Positions 20,941 to 29,739 of a DNA stretch of 34,690 nt are shown in pieces; the first letter of the stretch is position 1; each line of letters begins with the position of its first letter. Origin of the DNA: Nitrosopumilaceae archaeon (GTDB lineage: Archaea > Thermoproteota > Nitrososphaeria > Nitrososphaerales > Nitrosopumilaceae); assembly GCA_035631875.1 (NCBI GenBank), contig DASQHX010000009.1:1-34690 (forward strand), given 5' to 3'. Below the pieces are notes generated by a model. The model was given only the letters and a program-made list of their open reading frames with translations, was not told the DNA's origin and did no database searches. Position numbers and translations under genes: made by a program.

Positions 20941-22971
20941 CTAAATGTCATCAGCCATTTCGTAGCCTTTTAGACGCTCTTTCTTTCGTTTCATTAAAGC
21001 AAAAATTCCTATGATTGCAGCAATCCATACAGAGCTAAATACAACGTTTGAGAAGCTTACATACATGTATGGAATAGCGTCAAGCAAACTAGCATCAACT
21101 GCCTGAGCTTGAAAATGTATGTTAACCATTCCAGTACTATAATCAGAGATGTTTTGTGACGAAGTAGATATCTTATCTACTGTAGAGATCATATTATCAA
21201 GGTCTTTTTGAATTAAACCAAAGTCAGTTTCGTCTGTTGGAAATATCCAAACTGGGTTACCATCTTTTGGTAAGAGCACTTTAAGAGTTCTAATTTCTGT
21301 CAATAACAGTTGCGGATCGGATGTTGCTTGAATTCTGTACAAAATTCCTCTTGATTCCTCAAGAGGATAAACGGCATTCTTGTATCCCTCAAATGCAACC
21401 ACTACGCCAAATATGATAAATCCCATAATCCCAATCATTGCAAGTTTATAGTATCCATTTGCCATTTTCTCTGCCTTTGTTACCTTGTGTAGTTTTTGCG
21501 ATTTACTCTTTTTAAATGTTGAATGTGATATGCTAAGATAGGATATGTAGAAGAATCCTAATGCTTGAATGCCAAGTATTGGTACGAATACAGGATTGTT
21601 TGAATAAATTGCTACAAAGATTGCAATGATTCCATAAATGCCAAAAAATATCTCAAGCAAGGTAGTTTTTGTAAAAGGCAAGTTGTAGGCCTTGTCTCTC
21701 CAGTCATCTGTCTTGTTTATAATACCATATTTTGGAGTTCGTAAAAATTCATTTTTCTTTCCAAATAAGGCATCAAAAACAGCTACAGTGTTGTTTACTG
21801 ACATGCCAGCAGAATAAATTATGAGATAAAGATATGCTAGTGCTTTTGATTTCCAGCTACTCCCCCACAAGTCACGTATTATCATGAGATATCCTAGAGG
21901 TCCTATGGCAAAATATGCAGCAATTGTAAGCAATGGAAGTGTACTGACAATGTAGATGTTAATTTTTGCTGCCAAAAGTATAGGCATTATAAGAAATTGT
22001 ACGAGCATTAGAGGATGAACGATGTGTCTGGTTAATTGAACAAATGCTTGAATTTTTGTATCAATTGGAATTTTTTTAATTACAATATCTCCAAGTAATT
22101 TAATTGCACATTGCATAGAGCCTTTTGCCCATCTAAACTGCTGTCTTTTTGCTGCATTCATCTGCACTGGAAGCTCGGCATCTACAACAATTTCAGGCAA
22201 AAAGACACACTTCCATCCCTTCATTTGAGCACGATAGCTTAGATCTAAATCTTCAACAAGTGTTGCAGTGTGCCACCCACCAGAATCATCAATACATTCT
22301 TTTCTCCAAATTCCTGCAGTACCATTGAAATTCATGAAAAGATGTGAGTTACTCTTTGCTCTTTGTTCTATAAGAAAATGAAAATCTAAGCTTAGGGCCT
22401 GTGCTTTTGTAAGTGCAGAGTAGGCCTCGTTTACATGACCCCATCTACATTGAACAAAGCCTATTTCGGGCTCACAAAAATAAGGTATTGCTTTTTTCAA
22501 AAACCAAGAAGGTGGAATAAAATCAGCATCAAATATTGCTACAAGACTTCCTTTGACATACTTCATTGCGTTTCGAAGTGCACCAGCTTTGTAACCATTT
22601 CTTTTTTCTCTTCGTATATGTGAAATATCGAATCCTTTTTTTTGATAATCCACAACAAGATCTTCTAAAATATCATAAGTATCATCATCTGAATCATCCA
22701 GTACTTGGATATTCATTTTTTCTTTTGGATAATCCATAGCACATACTGCATTAACAAGTCTTGCTGCAACATATCTTTCATTGTAAATAGGTAGTTGGAT
22801 TGTAACTGTGGGTGTATCAGTTAGATCAGTTTTTTGTGATTTGGGTTTTTGTTTTGAAAGAAAAACAAGATAATAGAAATTACATGTGTAGAACGTAATC
22901 AAAATGGCAATCCCTATGAACACACTGAACAGAAATTCTGTTAATGGGTTTGGGAAGGTATGCATTAACAT
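20941..22971 (-). CDS. Processive family 2 glycosyltransferase (cellulose-synthase-like)
   Basis: 676 aa with several TM helices, an N-terminal one at about 13-38 and a C-terminal group from about 305. The GT2 core has D92/D93 in LDDSDDD, the DAD metal site at 148-150, the catalytic-base region VEDLDLSYRAQ with E240-D241, and the Q-x-x-R-W motif at 277-281 (QQFRWAKG). These are the D, D, D, QxxRW hallmarks of processive synthases such as BcsA, which polymerise and export a beta-linked polysaccharide. A large loop after about 525 (IQATSDPQLLLTEIRTL) is predicted outside. The product sugar is unknown; no BcsB or PilZ partner is nearby. Convergent with the coiled-coil gene, 2 bases apart. Confidence 0.87.
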   Translation of the reverse strand: MLMHTFPNPLTEFLFSVFIGIAILITFYTCNFYYLVFLSKQKPKSQKTDLTDTPTVTIQLPIYNERYVAARLVNAVCAMDYPKEKMNIQVLDDSDDDTYDILEDLVVDYQKKGFDISHIRREKRNGYKAGALRNAMKYVKGSLVAIFDADFIPPSWFLKKAIPYFCEPEIGFVQCRWGHVNEAYSALTKAQALSLDFHFLIEQRAKSNSHLFMNFNGTAGIWRKECIDDSGGWHTATLVEDLDLSYRAQMKGWKCVFLPEIVVDAELPVQMNAAKRQQFRWAKGSMQCAIKLLGDIVIKKIPIDTKIQAFVQLTRHIVHPLMLVQFLIMPILLAAKINIYIVSTLPLLTIAAYFAIGPLGYLMIIRDLWGSSWKSKALAYLYLIIYSAGMSVNNTVAVFDALFGKKNEFLRTPKYGIINKTDDWRDKAYNLPFTKTTLLEIFFGIYGIIAIFVAIYSNNPVFVPILGIQALGFFYISYLSISHSTFKKSKSQKLHKVTKAEKMANGYYKLAMIGIMGFIIFGVVVAFEGYKNAVYPLEESRGILYRIQATSDPQLLLTEIRTLKVLLPKDGNPVWIFPTDETDFGLIQKDLDNMISTVDKISTSSQNISDYSTGMVNIHFQAQAVDASLLDAIPYMYVSFSNVVFSSVWIAAIIGIFALMKRKKERLKGYEMADDI

Positions 22972-23029
22972 AGACCCTCTACTCTAAGAAACTAAAAATT
23001 GTATTTATAGTTGTATGGATAGGAAGGCA

Positions 23030-23986
23030 CTATCCTTTCTTTGATATTTTTATAGCTTGTACAGGACATACGTTTTCACAAGCAAGACAAAATATACAAT
23101 CTGGTTCTCTTGACATCAGGGGTTTTTTCTCTGAAGATTGATTTCCAGGAAATTCAGCCCATTCGTACACCTTTACTGGACATGCATCAATGCAAGCTCC
23201 GTCGCCAATACAAATATCAAAATCAACAGAAACATACTCACCCCAGATGCCTAACACCTCATTGCCCTTCCTTGTACCAAAGATCTTAATTTTATTTCCA
23301 CTAGAAGTTGCAGTAAATATCTCACTTACCTTTAGCTTTGTCTTAAATCCAACATCAATTGGACCAGGCTTTGCTCCACTACTAACCTCTGGCTCTGCTT
23401 CTGTTTGTACAGCTTGTCCTGGAGGTGGTGAAGCTGGTTTTGGTTTTGGTTTTGCGTTTGGTACAATTTGTGCAAGAGGGGTCATCTCGTCCAATTCTTT
23501 CAAGGCCTCTTCTTGAGAAAGTTTCTTTGTCTGAACCAAATGTTCTATCATTTTATCTGCGAGAATTGTATTACGCAATATAGTATCGATAATCATTTTT
23601 GCATTGGTGTCTGCCTTTTTTCTATAATCTTTTACCCAAAGAGCATCACCATATTTTTCAACTGGATAAATTTGATAGATCATATCTACAACTTCTCCTG
23701 TAACAACTTCTACTTGGATTTGAAGTTCTATCTGTTTGTAACCTGATGCGTCTGGATCTGGCATGTTCTCTTCCTTCCAATAATATGTTGCATACACCCT
23801 ATCAGCAAATGCATCCATCACAAATGTTTTCTTCAAGCCAATAACAATAGAATCAATTTCATATTGATCTTCTAGTTTTATTGGTAATCTGTAAAGACCT
23901 AGTTTGTAGCTGTGTAATGGATAGATACCTCGTTTAGCAATAGTAGATTGTATAGTGTAGACTTTGTCTTTTAACAGAAGAGACAT
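23030..23986 (-). CDS. 7Fe (3Fe-4S + 4Fe-4S) ferredoxin fused to a 210-residue N-terminal domain
   Basis: 318 aa. The C-terminal ~100 residues resemble the zinc-containing 7Fe ferredoxins of Sulfolobus. The first motif is C259-x2-D262-x2-C265-x3-C269 (Asp in place of the second Cys, so a [3Fe-4S] cluster). The second motif is C297-x2-C300-x2-C303-x3-C307-P (a [4Fe-4S] cluster). The N-terminal ~180 residues (MSLLLKDKVYTIQSTIAKRG, then alpha/beta with a YYWKEENMPDPDASGYKQI stretch) are joined by a Pro/Ala/Lys linker at about 178-210. This domain is not recognised. The protein probably carries electrons in the cytoplasm, with the N-terminal domain docking it to a specific partner. It is separated by 38 bases from the downstream end of the 101-aa gene in the same direction. 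Confidence 0.82.
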   Translation of the reverse strand: MSLLLKDKVYTIQSTIAKRGIYPLHSYKLGLYRLPIKLEDQYEIDSIVIGLKKTFVMDAFADRVYATYYWKEENMPDPDASGYKQIELQIQVEVVTGEVVDMIYQIYPVEKYGDALWVKDYRKKADTNAKMIIDTILRNTILADKMIEHLVQTKKLSQEEALKELDEMTPLAQIVPNAKPKPKPASPPPGQAVQTEAEPEVSSGAKPGPIDVGFKTKLKVSEIFTATSSGNKIKIFGTRKGNEVLGIWGEYVSVDFDICIGDGACIDACPVKVYEWAEFPGNQSSEKKPLMSREPDCIFCLACENVCPVQAIKISKKG

Positions 23987-24024
23987 CTATTGGTATTATT
24001 TTCAAAAGTCTTTAAAAATGCTTC

Positions 24025-24330
24025 TTAATAGTCAGGACAGGTTTCTTCCCTTATCTTCCTGTATCTCTGTTCCATTTCTTGTGCAAATGAAAGTACCTTG
24101 TCAAAAGCATAATATTTCTTTGGAAAGAACCAACGAATTCCTACTTTGTGACCGATTCCATCCATATCATAGATCATACCTTTTTCTGCCTCTACATTAT
24201 ATTTTTCATCAATTGATCGTTCCTGCACTGTAAGACCACCTTTTGTTTTATCCTCCATAATAATAGAATCATCACCGTCTCGTATGAAATAGAAAATCCC
24301 CTTCTTTAGTAATGGAAGTTCTTTGCTCAA
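24025..24330 (-). CDS. Hypothetical protein downstream of rhodanese, 101 aa
   Basis: Soluble: MSKELPLLKKGIFYFI, DGDDSIIMEDKTKGGLTVQ, then a helix FDKVLSFAQEMEQRYRKIRE and a final CPDY Cys. It lies 3 bases after the sulfurtransferase stop on the same strand, so the two are cotranscribed and probably cooperate. No family is recognised. Confidence 0.68.
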   Translation of the reverse strand: MSKELPLLKKGIFYFIRDGDDSIIMEDKTKGGLTVQERSIDEKYNVEAEKGMIYDMDGIGHKVGIRWFFPKKYYAFDKVLSFAQEMEQRYRKIREETCPDY

Positions 24331-24333
24331 TTC

Positions 24334-25179
24334 TTACTTTTCAACTGGATTTCCGATCATGTTACCCCATTCAGTCCATGAACCATCATAGTTTCTCACT
24401 TGGGGGTATCCTAGCAGATATTTGAGAACAAACCAGGAGTGAGAAGATCTTTCTCCAATTCTACAATAGCATATCACATCCTTGTCTGGCGTTACACCTT
24501 TTGATTCGTAGATCTGTTTTAGATCGTTTACAGATTTAAAAGTACCATCTGCATCGTTGACTGCAGTAGCCCAAGGAATATTATTTGCTTTAGGAATGTG
24601 ACCGCCTCTTTGTGCATGTTCCATTGGATATTCTGGTGGGGCAGTTATCTCTCCAGTAAACTCTTTTGGAGATCGTACGTCAACCAATACATTATCCTGT
24701 CTATCAATTGCTCGTCTAACATCAAACAGATATGCTCGCAATCCTTCATCAGGTGGAAGCGACACATATTTTGTTTTTTGAATGTGTGGTTCATCTTTTG
24801 TATATGGTTTCTTTTCTAATTCCCATTTTTTTCGACCACCATTCATTAGTTTAACATTTTTGTGTCCATAATACTTGAAAATCCAAAATACAAAGGCTGC
24901 AAACCAATTATTAAAATCACCATATAAGATAACTTCTGATTCTGGAGTAATACCATTTTTTGCCATAAGGTCTTCAAATTGGGTTTTATTTATGATGTCT
25001 CTTCTTATTGGATCATTAATGTCACGTTTCCACCATATCAGACTGGCACCTTGAATATGGCCTTGTCTGTATCCATTTTCTGGATCATAGTCCACTTCTA
25101 CAATGTTAATCGTTTTATTTGAGATATTTTTTGTGACCCATTCAGTATCTGTTAAAACATTTGGATTTGCATAACTCAT
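24334..25179 (-). CDS. Thiosulfate/3-mercaptopyruvate sulfurtransferase (two-domain rhodanese)
   Basis: 281 aa with tandem rhodanese domains, as in SseA/TST enzymes. The C-terminal domain has the active-site loop C239-R-I-G-E-R244 within VICYCRIGERSS, the Cys taking the persulfide sulfur. The N-terminal domain has D88 where a Cys would be (LYGDFNNW), as expected for the non-catalytic half. Family signatures GHIQGASLIWW, VLVDVRSPKEFTGE and RGGHIPKANNIPW are present. It transfers sulfane sulfur from thiosulfate or mercaptopyruvate to an acceptor. It heads a two-gene operon with the 101-aa gene. GATATAAAATATAAGG about 40 bases upstream is the probable promoter. Confidence 0.93.
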   Translation of the reverse strand: MSYANPNVLTDTEWVTKNISNKTINIVEVDYDPENGYRQGHIQGASLIWWKRDINDPIRRDIINKTQFEDLMAKNGITPESEVILYGDFNNWFAAFVFWIFKYYGHKNVKLMNGGRKKWELEKKPYTKDEPHIQKTKYVSLPPDEGLRAYLFDVRRAIDRQDNVLVDVRSPKEFTGEITAPPEYPMEHAQRGGHIPKANNIPWATAVNDADGTFKSVNDLKQIYESKGVTPDKDVICYCRIGERSSHSWFVLKYLLGYPQVRNYDGSWTEWGNMIGNPVEK

Positions 25180-25269
25180 TTTCTTCTCAAATGAATTACC
25201 ATTAGCGGTCCTTATATTTTATATCCTCATCAGATGCTTTTTATGTGAAATTAGAATACCACTTTCCGC

Positions 25270-26085
25270 TTGAATATCAACAGAGTAGCTGTAGTAAGCA
25301 AGGTCGGTTCAAAAGAATCAGAAGATGCTGCCAAAAAAGTAGCAAAGAAGCTGCTTGCAAAAAAATCTCAAGTTTTTACTATTTCTCCAGTAGAAGTAGA
25401 AGGTGCAAAAAAAGTAGCTGATTTAGAAGAACTAAAGGATGCGAAGCTTGACTTGACCATAACTCTTGGTGGCGATGGTACAACTTTACGTACTTTTAGA
25501 TATTTAGAAAATGAAGTTCCAAATTTGGCTATAAACGTAGGAGGAAACCGAGGTATATTATCTGAAATTACATTACATGAGATCGATACTGCCATAAACC
25601 AAATACTTTCAGATAATATTTTTCTTGATAAACGAATTAGAGTTGTTGCATCATGTAATGGCCAAGACTTTCCACCTGCCCTAAATGAGATCTTCATAAA
25701 CAGGCAGAATCTTACAAAGACCTCACTTTTTGAAATTAGATTTCAAAATGATACCGTTACACAAAAAATGGATGGCGTCATAATTGCAACACCTAGTGGG
25801 TCTACAGGACATTCCTATTCTCTTGGTGGTCCAATATTGCATGAAAGTTTGGATGTATTGATAATTACGCCAGTTGCACCAGTGAACAAATTACCATCAC
25901 TAGTTGTTCCAGATGAAAAAATAGAGATACTTAGTTCTCATGATTCTAACATTATCATGGATGCTCAAGTGATAAAACCTGCAAGATATGATGATGTCAT
26001 AACAATAAAAAAATACAAAAAACAAGCAGTATTTGTAAGAATCAAAAAGCGTGGTCTAAGACAGATGAGCAAGCTTGGTTTCTAG
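25270..26085 (+). CDS. nadK: NAD kinase
   Basis: 271 aa. It phosphorylates NAD to NADP using ATP or polyphosphate. The GGDGT motif is at residues 67-71 (LGGDGTTLRTF), the NVGGNRGILSE loop is present, and the ATPSGSTGHSYSLGGP motif binds the substrate. The start codon is TTG at 25270 (MNINRVAVVSK), placed for a leaderless transcript from a TTTTTATG box near 25238-25245. The 3' end overlaps nob1 by 11 bases, so the two are probably cotranscribed. Confidence 0.95.
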   Translation: MNINRVAVVSKVGSKESEDAAKKVAKKLLAKKSQVFTISPVEVEGAKKVADLEELKDAKLDLTITLGGDGTTLRTFRYLENEVPNLAINVGGNRGILSEITLHEIDTAINQILSDNIFLDKRIRVVASCNGQDFPPALNEIFINRQNLTKTSLFEIRFQNDTVTQKMDGVIIATPSGSTGHSYSLGGPILHESLDVLIITPVAPVNKLPSLVVPDEKIEILSSHDSNIIMDAQVIKPARYDDVITIKKYKKQAVFVRIKKRGLRQMSKLGF

Positions 26086-26542
26086 AATTTTAGATGCCAG
26101 TGCTTTTTATGCAGGTATTCCTTTTGCTTCACAAGAGAAAAGCTATACAACACAAATTGTTTTTGATGAGATAAAACACATCAAGAAAAATCATGATGCA
26201 TTAAATGTACTGGTTGAAACAAAAAGATTAGAGATTATCAATCCTGAAAAGGAACACATTACAAAAGTGTTGATAAAAGCAAGAGAAGTAGGAGATTTTC
26301 AAAATCTTTCCAAAGGAGACATCTCTGTGATTGCATTGTGTTTGCAGATAGAAGGAGAGCTAATTACTGATGATTATGCAATATCAAATACTGCCAAACA
26401 GCTCAACCTTAAAGTCATTCCCGTCATGACCAAAGGCATTACAGAGGTAAAGGATTGGGTTTATTTTTGTCCCGGATGTGAAAAAATCTTTTCAAAGATA
26501 TCACGGTGTCCTATTTGTGGAAATAATCTTAGTCGTAGATAA
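26075..26542 (+). CDS. nob1: Ribosome maturation endonuclease Nob1 (PIN domain + zinc ribbon)
   Basis: 155 aa. The PIN nuclease domain has acidic residues D7 (RILDASAF), E32, D82 (KGDISVIAL) and D99/D100 (ELITDDYA). It is followed by a C-terminal zinc ribbon C132-x2-C135 and C145-x2-C148 (FCPGCE, RCPICG). This PIN-plus-ribbon order is that of Nob1, which cleaves the 3' end of pre-16S/18S rRNA. The start is a TTG at 26075 inside the end of nadK; no ATG lies near the N-terminus. Confidence 0.92.
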   Translation: MVSRILDASAFYAGIPFASQEKSYTTQIVFDEIKHIKKNHDALNVLVETKRLEIINPEKEHITKVLIKAREVGDFQNLSKGDISVIALCLQIEGELITDDYAISNTAKQLNLKVIPVMTKGITEVKDWVYFCPGCEKIFSKISRCPICGNNLSRR

Positions 26543-26625
26543 GCCAAGAGTAAGTCTCTAGCCCAACAGTAAAGATTAGAGTGAAACAATAATTTCATTC
26601 GTTTACAAAAATATTGGAATATGTA

Positions 26626-27312
26626 TTAGACATCATGTAATGTTTTTTGGTCTACTTTTTTCTTTGATTTGTTTTCTGCATCAAGCATTTTTCTTATTTT
26701 TTGAGCTCTTGATTCCCCCACACCTTTGATTTTTGAGAGCTCGGTATAAGATGCATTTAGTGTATTAGTTGGCGAACCAAATCTTTCCAGCATTCGAGTT
26801 GCTAATTTTTCTCCTACTCCTGGCAGACTACAAAGAACAGATAGTTGCTGTTTTTGTAAATCATCTGATTTTTTTATTTTTTTTAAAAATGGGCCCTTTT
26901 TATTTTCCTGTCTTGTACACATAGCTATCAAAAGTTTTGCTGTATGTGACGCACTTGGTGTGGGAATAATTGGAATCTTAAAATCTAAGACAACTGACGA
27001 GATTGCACCATAGAAAACAAGAGGGTTTTCAGTGAGATCGTCAATTTGATCCACGTTACCTTCCATCAAAATAACTGGATACTCAAAGTGTTCTTTTAGT
27101 CTGTTACATTGATCAAATAGTCTTCCATCAAAAACAGATGAGATAAAATCCTGGATACTTTTTCTTTCCACTATGGTTTCTGGGGCTACAATATAATCAC
27201 CCACTGGTAGATTTTTGAGTTCAATGTTTACTCCAACTGCTCTGAGAAGATCAGGGATTCCGCTTTTCTTTTCCCTTTCATCAATTATCATTCGCAGGTC
27301 ATTTATCTTCAT
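26626..27312 (-). CDS. xpf: XPF/Mus81-family structure-specific endonuclease (short archaeal type)
   Basis: 228 aa. The ERCC4 nuclease domain has DERE at 11-14, GDY at 38-40 and the catalytic V-E-R-K-S-I-Q-D motif at 48-55. It is followed by a tandem helix-hairpin-helix region (VLCSLPGVGEKLATRMLERF, LSKIKGVGESRAQKI). There is no helicase domain, so it is the crenarchaeal/thaumarchaeal type that depends on PCNA rather than the euryarchaeal Hef type. It cuts 3'-flap, fork and splayed DNA in repair. The C-terminus KVDQKTLHDV may be a weak PCNA-interaction peptide. It is the last gene of the exosome superoperon, 30 bases after prefoldin beta. Confidence 0.92.
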   Translation of the reverse strand: MKINDLRMIIDEREKKSGIPDLLRAVGVNIELKNLPVGDYIVAPETIVERKSIQDFISSVFDGRLFDQCNRLKEHFEYPVILMEGNVDQIDDLTENPLVFYGAISSVVLDFKIPIIPTPSASHTAKLLIAMCTRQENKKGPFLKKIKKSDDLQKQQLSVLCSLPGVGEKLATRMLERFGSPTNTLNASYTELSKIKGVGESRAQKIRKMLDAENKSKKKVDQKTLHDV

Positions 27313-27342
27313 TATATAACATTTACAGAGTTTGTTAATATT

Positions 27343-27732
27343 TTATTTGGGAGTGTCAGTTTTTGGTTGACCTTCAGATGGTCCACGAAGCATTTCTTTT
27401 ATCTTAATCTCTGCTTCCTTGAGATTTTCTTTAACACGTGTTTCTTGTTTTGATAATACCGTGATACGAGTGTTAGCAAGTTCCTTTTTTTCCTCTAATT
27501 CTGCAATAAGACTTGCTTTTGTTGATTTTATTAGTATGGAACCTGCGTTTTTGAAAACAGCATCATTATCACCTGCTTTTTTGAGAATTTCAAGTGCTCT
27601 TTCTGTCTCAAGTTGCTCCATCTCCAAGTGTTGTTTTTGTCCCATTATGGATTGGAGGTTTTGTTGTAGTTGTTGTAATCTTCCAACTTGTTCTTGTAAC
27701 CATGGTGGAATTTGTTGCTCGCCAGAAGACAT
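27343..27732 (-). CDS. pfdB: Prefoldin beta subunit
   Basis: 129 aa, one coiled-coil hairpin typical of the beta subunit. Helix one runs PPWLQEQVGRLQQLQQNLQS, the connecting beta-strands include AVFKNAGSILIKSTK, and helix two is LEEKKELANTRITVLSKQE. The tail is Pro/Lys-rich. Four beta and two alpha subunits form a jellyfish-shaped chaperone that delivers unfolded proteins to the thermosome. It lies in the expected superoperon slot. Confidence 0.94.
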   Translation of the reverse strand: MSSGEQQIPPWLQEQVGRLQQLQQNLQSIMGQKQHLEMEQLETERALEILKKAGDNDAVFKNAGSILIKSTKASLIAELEEKKELANTRITVLSKQETRVKENLKEAEIKIKEMLRGPSEGQPKTDTPK

Positions 27733-27755
27733 ATTAGATTCACGAATTGATTTGT

Positions 27756-28001
27756 TTATATTTTTACCGATTCGATAGAATCGTTGCTTGCTTGTACAAG
27801 ACGTAACGTTGAATTCAAATTTGCACGCAAATGTGAAAGTTCTTGTGCGTCAATTAAGATTGTGATTTTTTTATCAAAAGATGTTGTTGTTTTTGTGGGA
27901 GTTTCAGCGGAAAATTTATTGTCTATTTGAATCGAGTCAAAAATGGATTTTGTTTTTTCTTTAGCAAAAATTTCTATTTTGGCATTATACCTCAACATCA
28001 T
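27756..28001 (-). CDS. KEOPS complex subunit Pcc1-like
   Basis: 81 aa with a Pcc1-like alpha/beta fold: MMLRYNAKIEIFAKEK, SIFDSIQIDN, then ITILIDAQELSHLRANLNST followed by a helix ending LRLVQASNDS, the Pcc1/CTAG signature region. Pcc1 dimerises the KEOPS complex, which makes t6A in tRNA. The position between L37Ae and prefoldin beta is the classical archaeal location. The start overlaps L37Ae by 17 bases; Met2 is an equally good start. Confidence 0.8.
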   Translation of the reverse strand: MMLRYNAKIEIFAKEKTKSIFDSIQIDNKFSAETPTKTTTSFDKKITILIDAQELSHLRANLNSTLRLVQASNDSIESVKI

Positions 28002-28200
28002 ATGCCATTCCTGCTATTTTAAATCCGCATTTTTTGCAGGCCCATATCCCTACTGCAACTCTTCCAAATTTGGTAGAACCGCATTCAACACATCTTCGTT
28101 TTGCTTTCAAAAGCCTGTGTACTGCAGTAAATTTTTTGCGTGGTTTTAAACCATACTTTGCACCAAGTCCCTTTAATGAAGAGCTTTTACTTTTAACCAT
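27985..28200 (-). CDS. rpl37ae: 50S ribosomal protein L37Ae
   Basis: 71 aa. It begins MVKSKSSSLKGLGAKYGLK, with the zinc finger CVECGS and CKKCGF. The length is typical for Thaumarchaeota. It begins one base after the Rrp42 stop, in the exosome superoperon. Confidence 0.94.
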   Translation of the reverse strand: MVKSKSSSLKGLGAKYGLKPRKKFTAVHRLLKAKRRCVECGSTKFGRVAVGIWACKKCGFKIAGMAYDVEV

Positions 28201-28201
28201 T

Positions 28202-29008
28202 TTACATCAGTTTCTCAAGTTGCTTCCTTACTTTTGTTCCCACAGAAAGAGCAATTTCTGAGCATCTTATAACTTGTTCCAAGGTAAAGCCATCAATTCC
28301 TCCTTTTTGGATTGCGCAAATGTTTCCCTCGGTATTTGTTGTAATTGTCAATCTTGCATCCATACAAGCTTCTTCATCTGATGACGGGTCTACTATAATA
28401 TGATCCCCAATTCTTGCCATTGTAACAGATACTGGAATTGTTTTTACAGGCGGTTTTGAAGTTATGCTTTCTACTAGAACTGGAACATCATTTTGGATTT
28501 CATATTTTGGAACAGTGCATGATAAAAGAGCTGCAACGGAAGCATATGAACATGCATCAAAGAGATTTCCGTCTGCGTCTGTTACACTACTGTCGATAAA
28601 AATTCCAATTACTGATTTGTTCTCGATAAGAACCAATTGGTGTAAATCAAGCATTTCAGTTTCCCTGATTCCTCGATCAACAACTCTTGCCAGTTCTATT
28701 ACTTCTTCAGAGGGTGGGCCTGGTTCTGCATTGGGATCTGCAAGTGGAAGAATTTCTGCAGTGCATATCAGTATTCCTTTATCACCAAGATCTGGAAACG
28801 GTTTATCTGGTTGAATCTTTACTCCTGTGACAATCTCGGTATCTCCAAGCCTTACTCTTGCAGAACCGTTTGCCTTTGGAATTACTCCAACATCAATTGA
28901 GAGAGGTCGTTGATCTTCAAGACTTCTACCATCAAGTCTTTTTCCTTCTTTTAGGAGTTCTAAGATTTGTTCACGTTTTAATTGTGCAAGTATAACTGAA
29001 TTAGCCAT
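28202..29008 (-). CDS. rrp42: Exosome subunit Rrp42
   Basis: 268 aa, RNase PH fold but non-catalytic. It carries KEGKRLDGRSLEDQRPLSID, the RLGDTEIVTGVKIQP strand, and DACSYASVAALLSCTVP. Three Rrp41-Rrp42 dimers form the hexameric exosome ring; Rrp42 contributes RNA-binding residues. It starts 5 bases after the Rrp41 stop. Confidence 0.95.
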   Translation of the reverse strand: MANSVILAQLKREQILELLKEGKRLDGRSLEDQRPLSIDVGVIPKANGSARVRLGDTEIVTGVKIQPDKPFPDLGDKGILICTAEILPLADPNAEPGPPSEEVIELARVVDRGIRETEMLDLHQLVLIENKSVIGIFIDSSVTDADGNLFDACSYASVAALLSCTVPKYEIQNDVPVLVESITSKPPVKTIPVSVTMARIGDHIIVDPSSDEEACMDARLTITTNTEGNICAIQKGGIDGFTLEQVIRCSEIALSVGTKVRKQLEKLM

Positions 29009-29013
29009 GTCTA

Positions 29014-29739
29014 TTATGTCTCGTTTGTAAAGTATTTGTCCATTAATGCTTTTCTTTGCATTTCATAAACTAGTTTACAACCATTTATTCCAGTTTGAAC
29101 ACATTTTTGATACTCAGATGGAGATAAGATTCCATCAAGTTGCATTAGAGTGATTTTTTCAAGATTTGGCATATACGCAATTGGCATATCAGCTTGCCCT
29201 TCTTGATCTTCTTCATTGTTAATATCCAAAACTATTTGATCAGCTACTTTTCCTGCCGCACACGCAGAAACCAGATCACGCATAGGTATTCCTGCATCTG
29301 CTAAAGCAATAGACGCTGCATCCAATGCAGCGCATCTGGTACCTCCATCAGCCTGAAGCACTTCAATGAAAACATCTACTACGGTTCTAGGAAAGTCCTT
29401 TAGTATTACGGCAGGCAATAATGCCTCTTTGATTACTTTGGAGATCTCTATTTCTCTTCTTGAAGGAGCTGGATTCTTTCTTTCTGTGACAGAGAAAGGA
29501 GACATGTGATATCGACAACGCAGAATTCCAGAGTCTTGATTTGCCATGTGTTTTGGATGAACATCACGAGGTCCAAAAACACCAGCAAGAATTTTGTTTT
29601 TACCAAACTCTATATATGCAGAGCCATCTGCATTTTTTAAAACTCCCACTTTGATAGATATATTTCTTAATTGATCTACTCTTCTTCCGTCACATCTAAT
29701 TCCATTTTCATTCATTAATTGTGTCATTATTATCACCAA
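29014..29739 (-). CDS. rrp41: Exosome catalytic subunit Rrp41
   Basis: 241 aa, RNase PH family. Signatures are NGIRCDGRRVDQLR, GPRDVHPKH, the phosphate-binding Arg pair region (APSRREIE) and ADGGTRCAALDAASIALADA. The acidic catalytic region is NNEEDQEGQADMP (about 174-185). It is the active phosphorolytic 3'-5' exoribonuclease, and also tails RNA. The start is ambiguous: Met1 at 29739, Met5 at 29727 or Met9 at 29715. All overlap the rrp4 3' end (29708). Confidence 0.95.
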   Translation of the reverse strand: MVIIMTQLMNENGIRCDGRRVDQLRNISIKVGVLKNADGSAYIEFGKNKILAGVFGPRDVHPKHMANQDSGILRCRYHMSPFSVTERKNPAPSRREIEISKVIKEALLPAVILKDFPRTVVDVFIEVLQADGGTRCAALDAASIALADAGIPMRDLVSACAAGKVADQIVLDINNEEDQEGQADMPIAYMPNLEKITLMQLDGILSPSEYQKCVQTGINGCKLVYEMQRKALMDKYFTNET

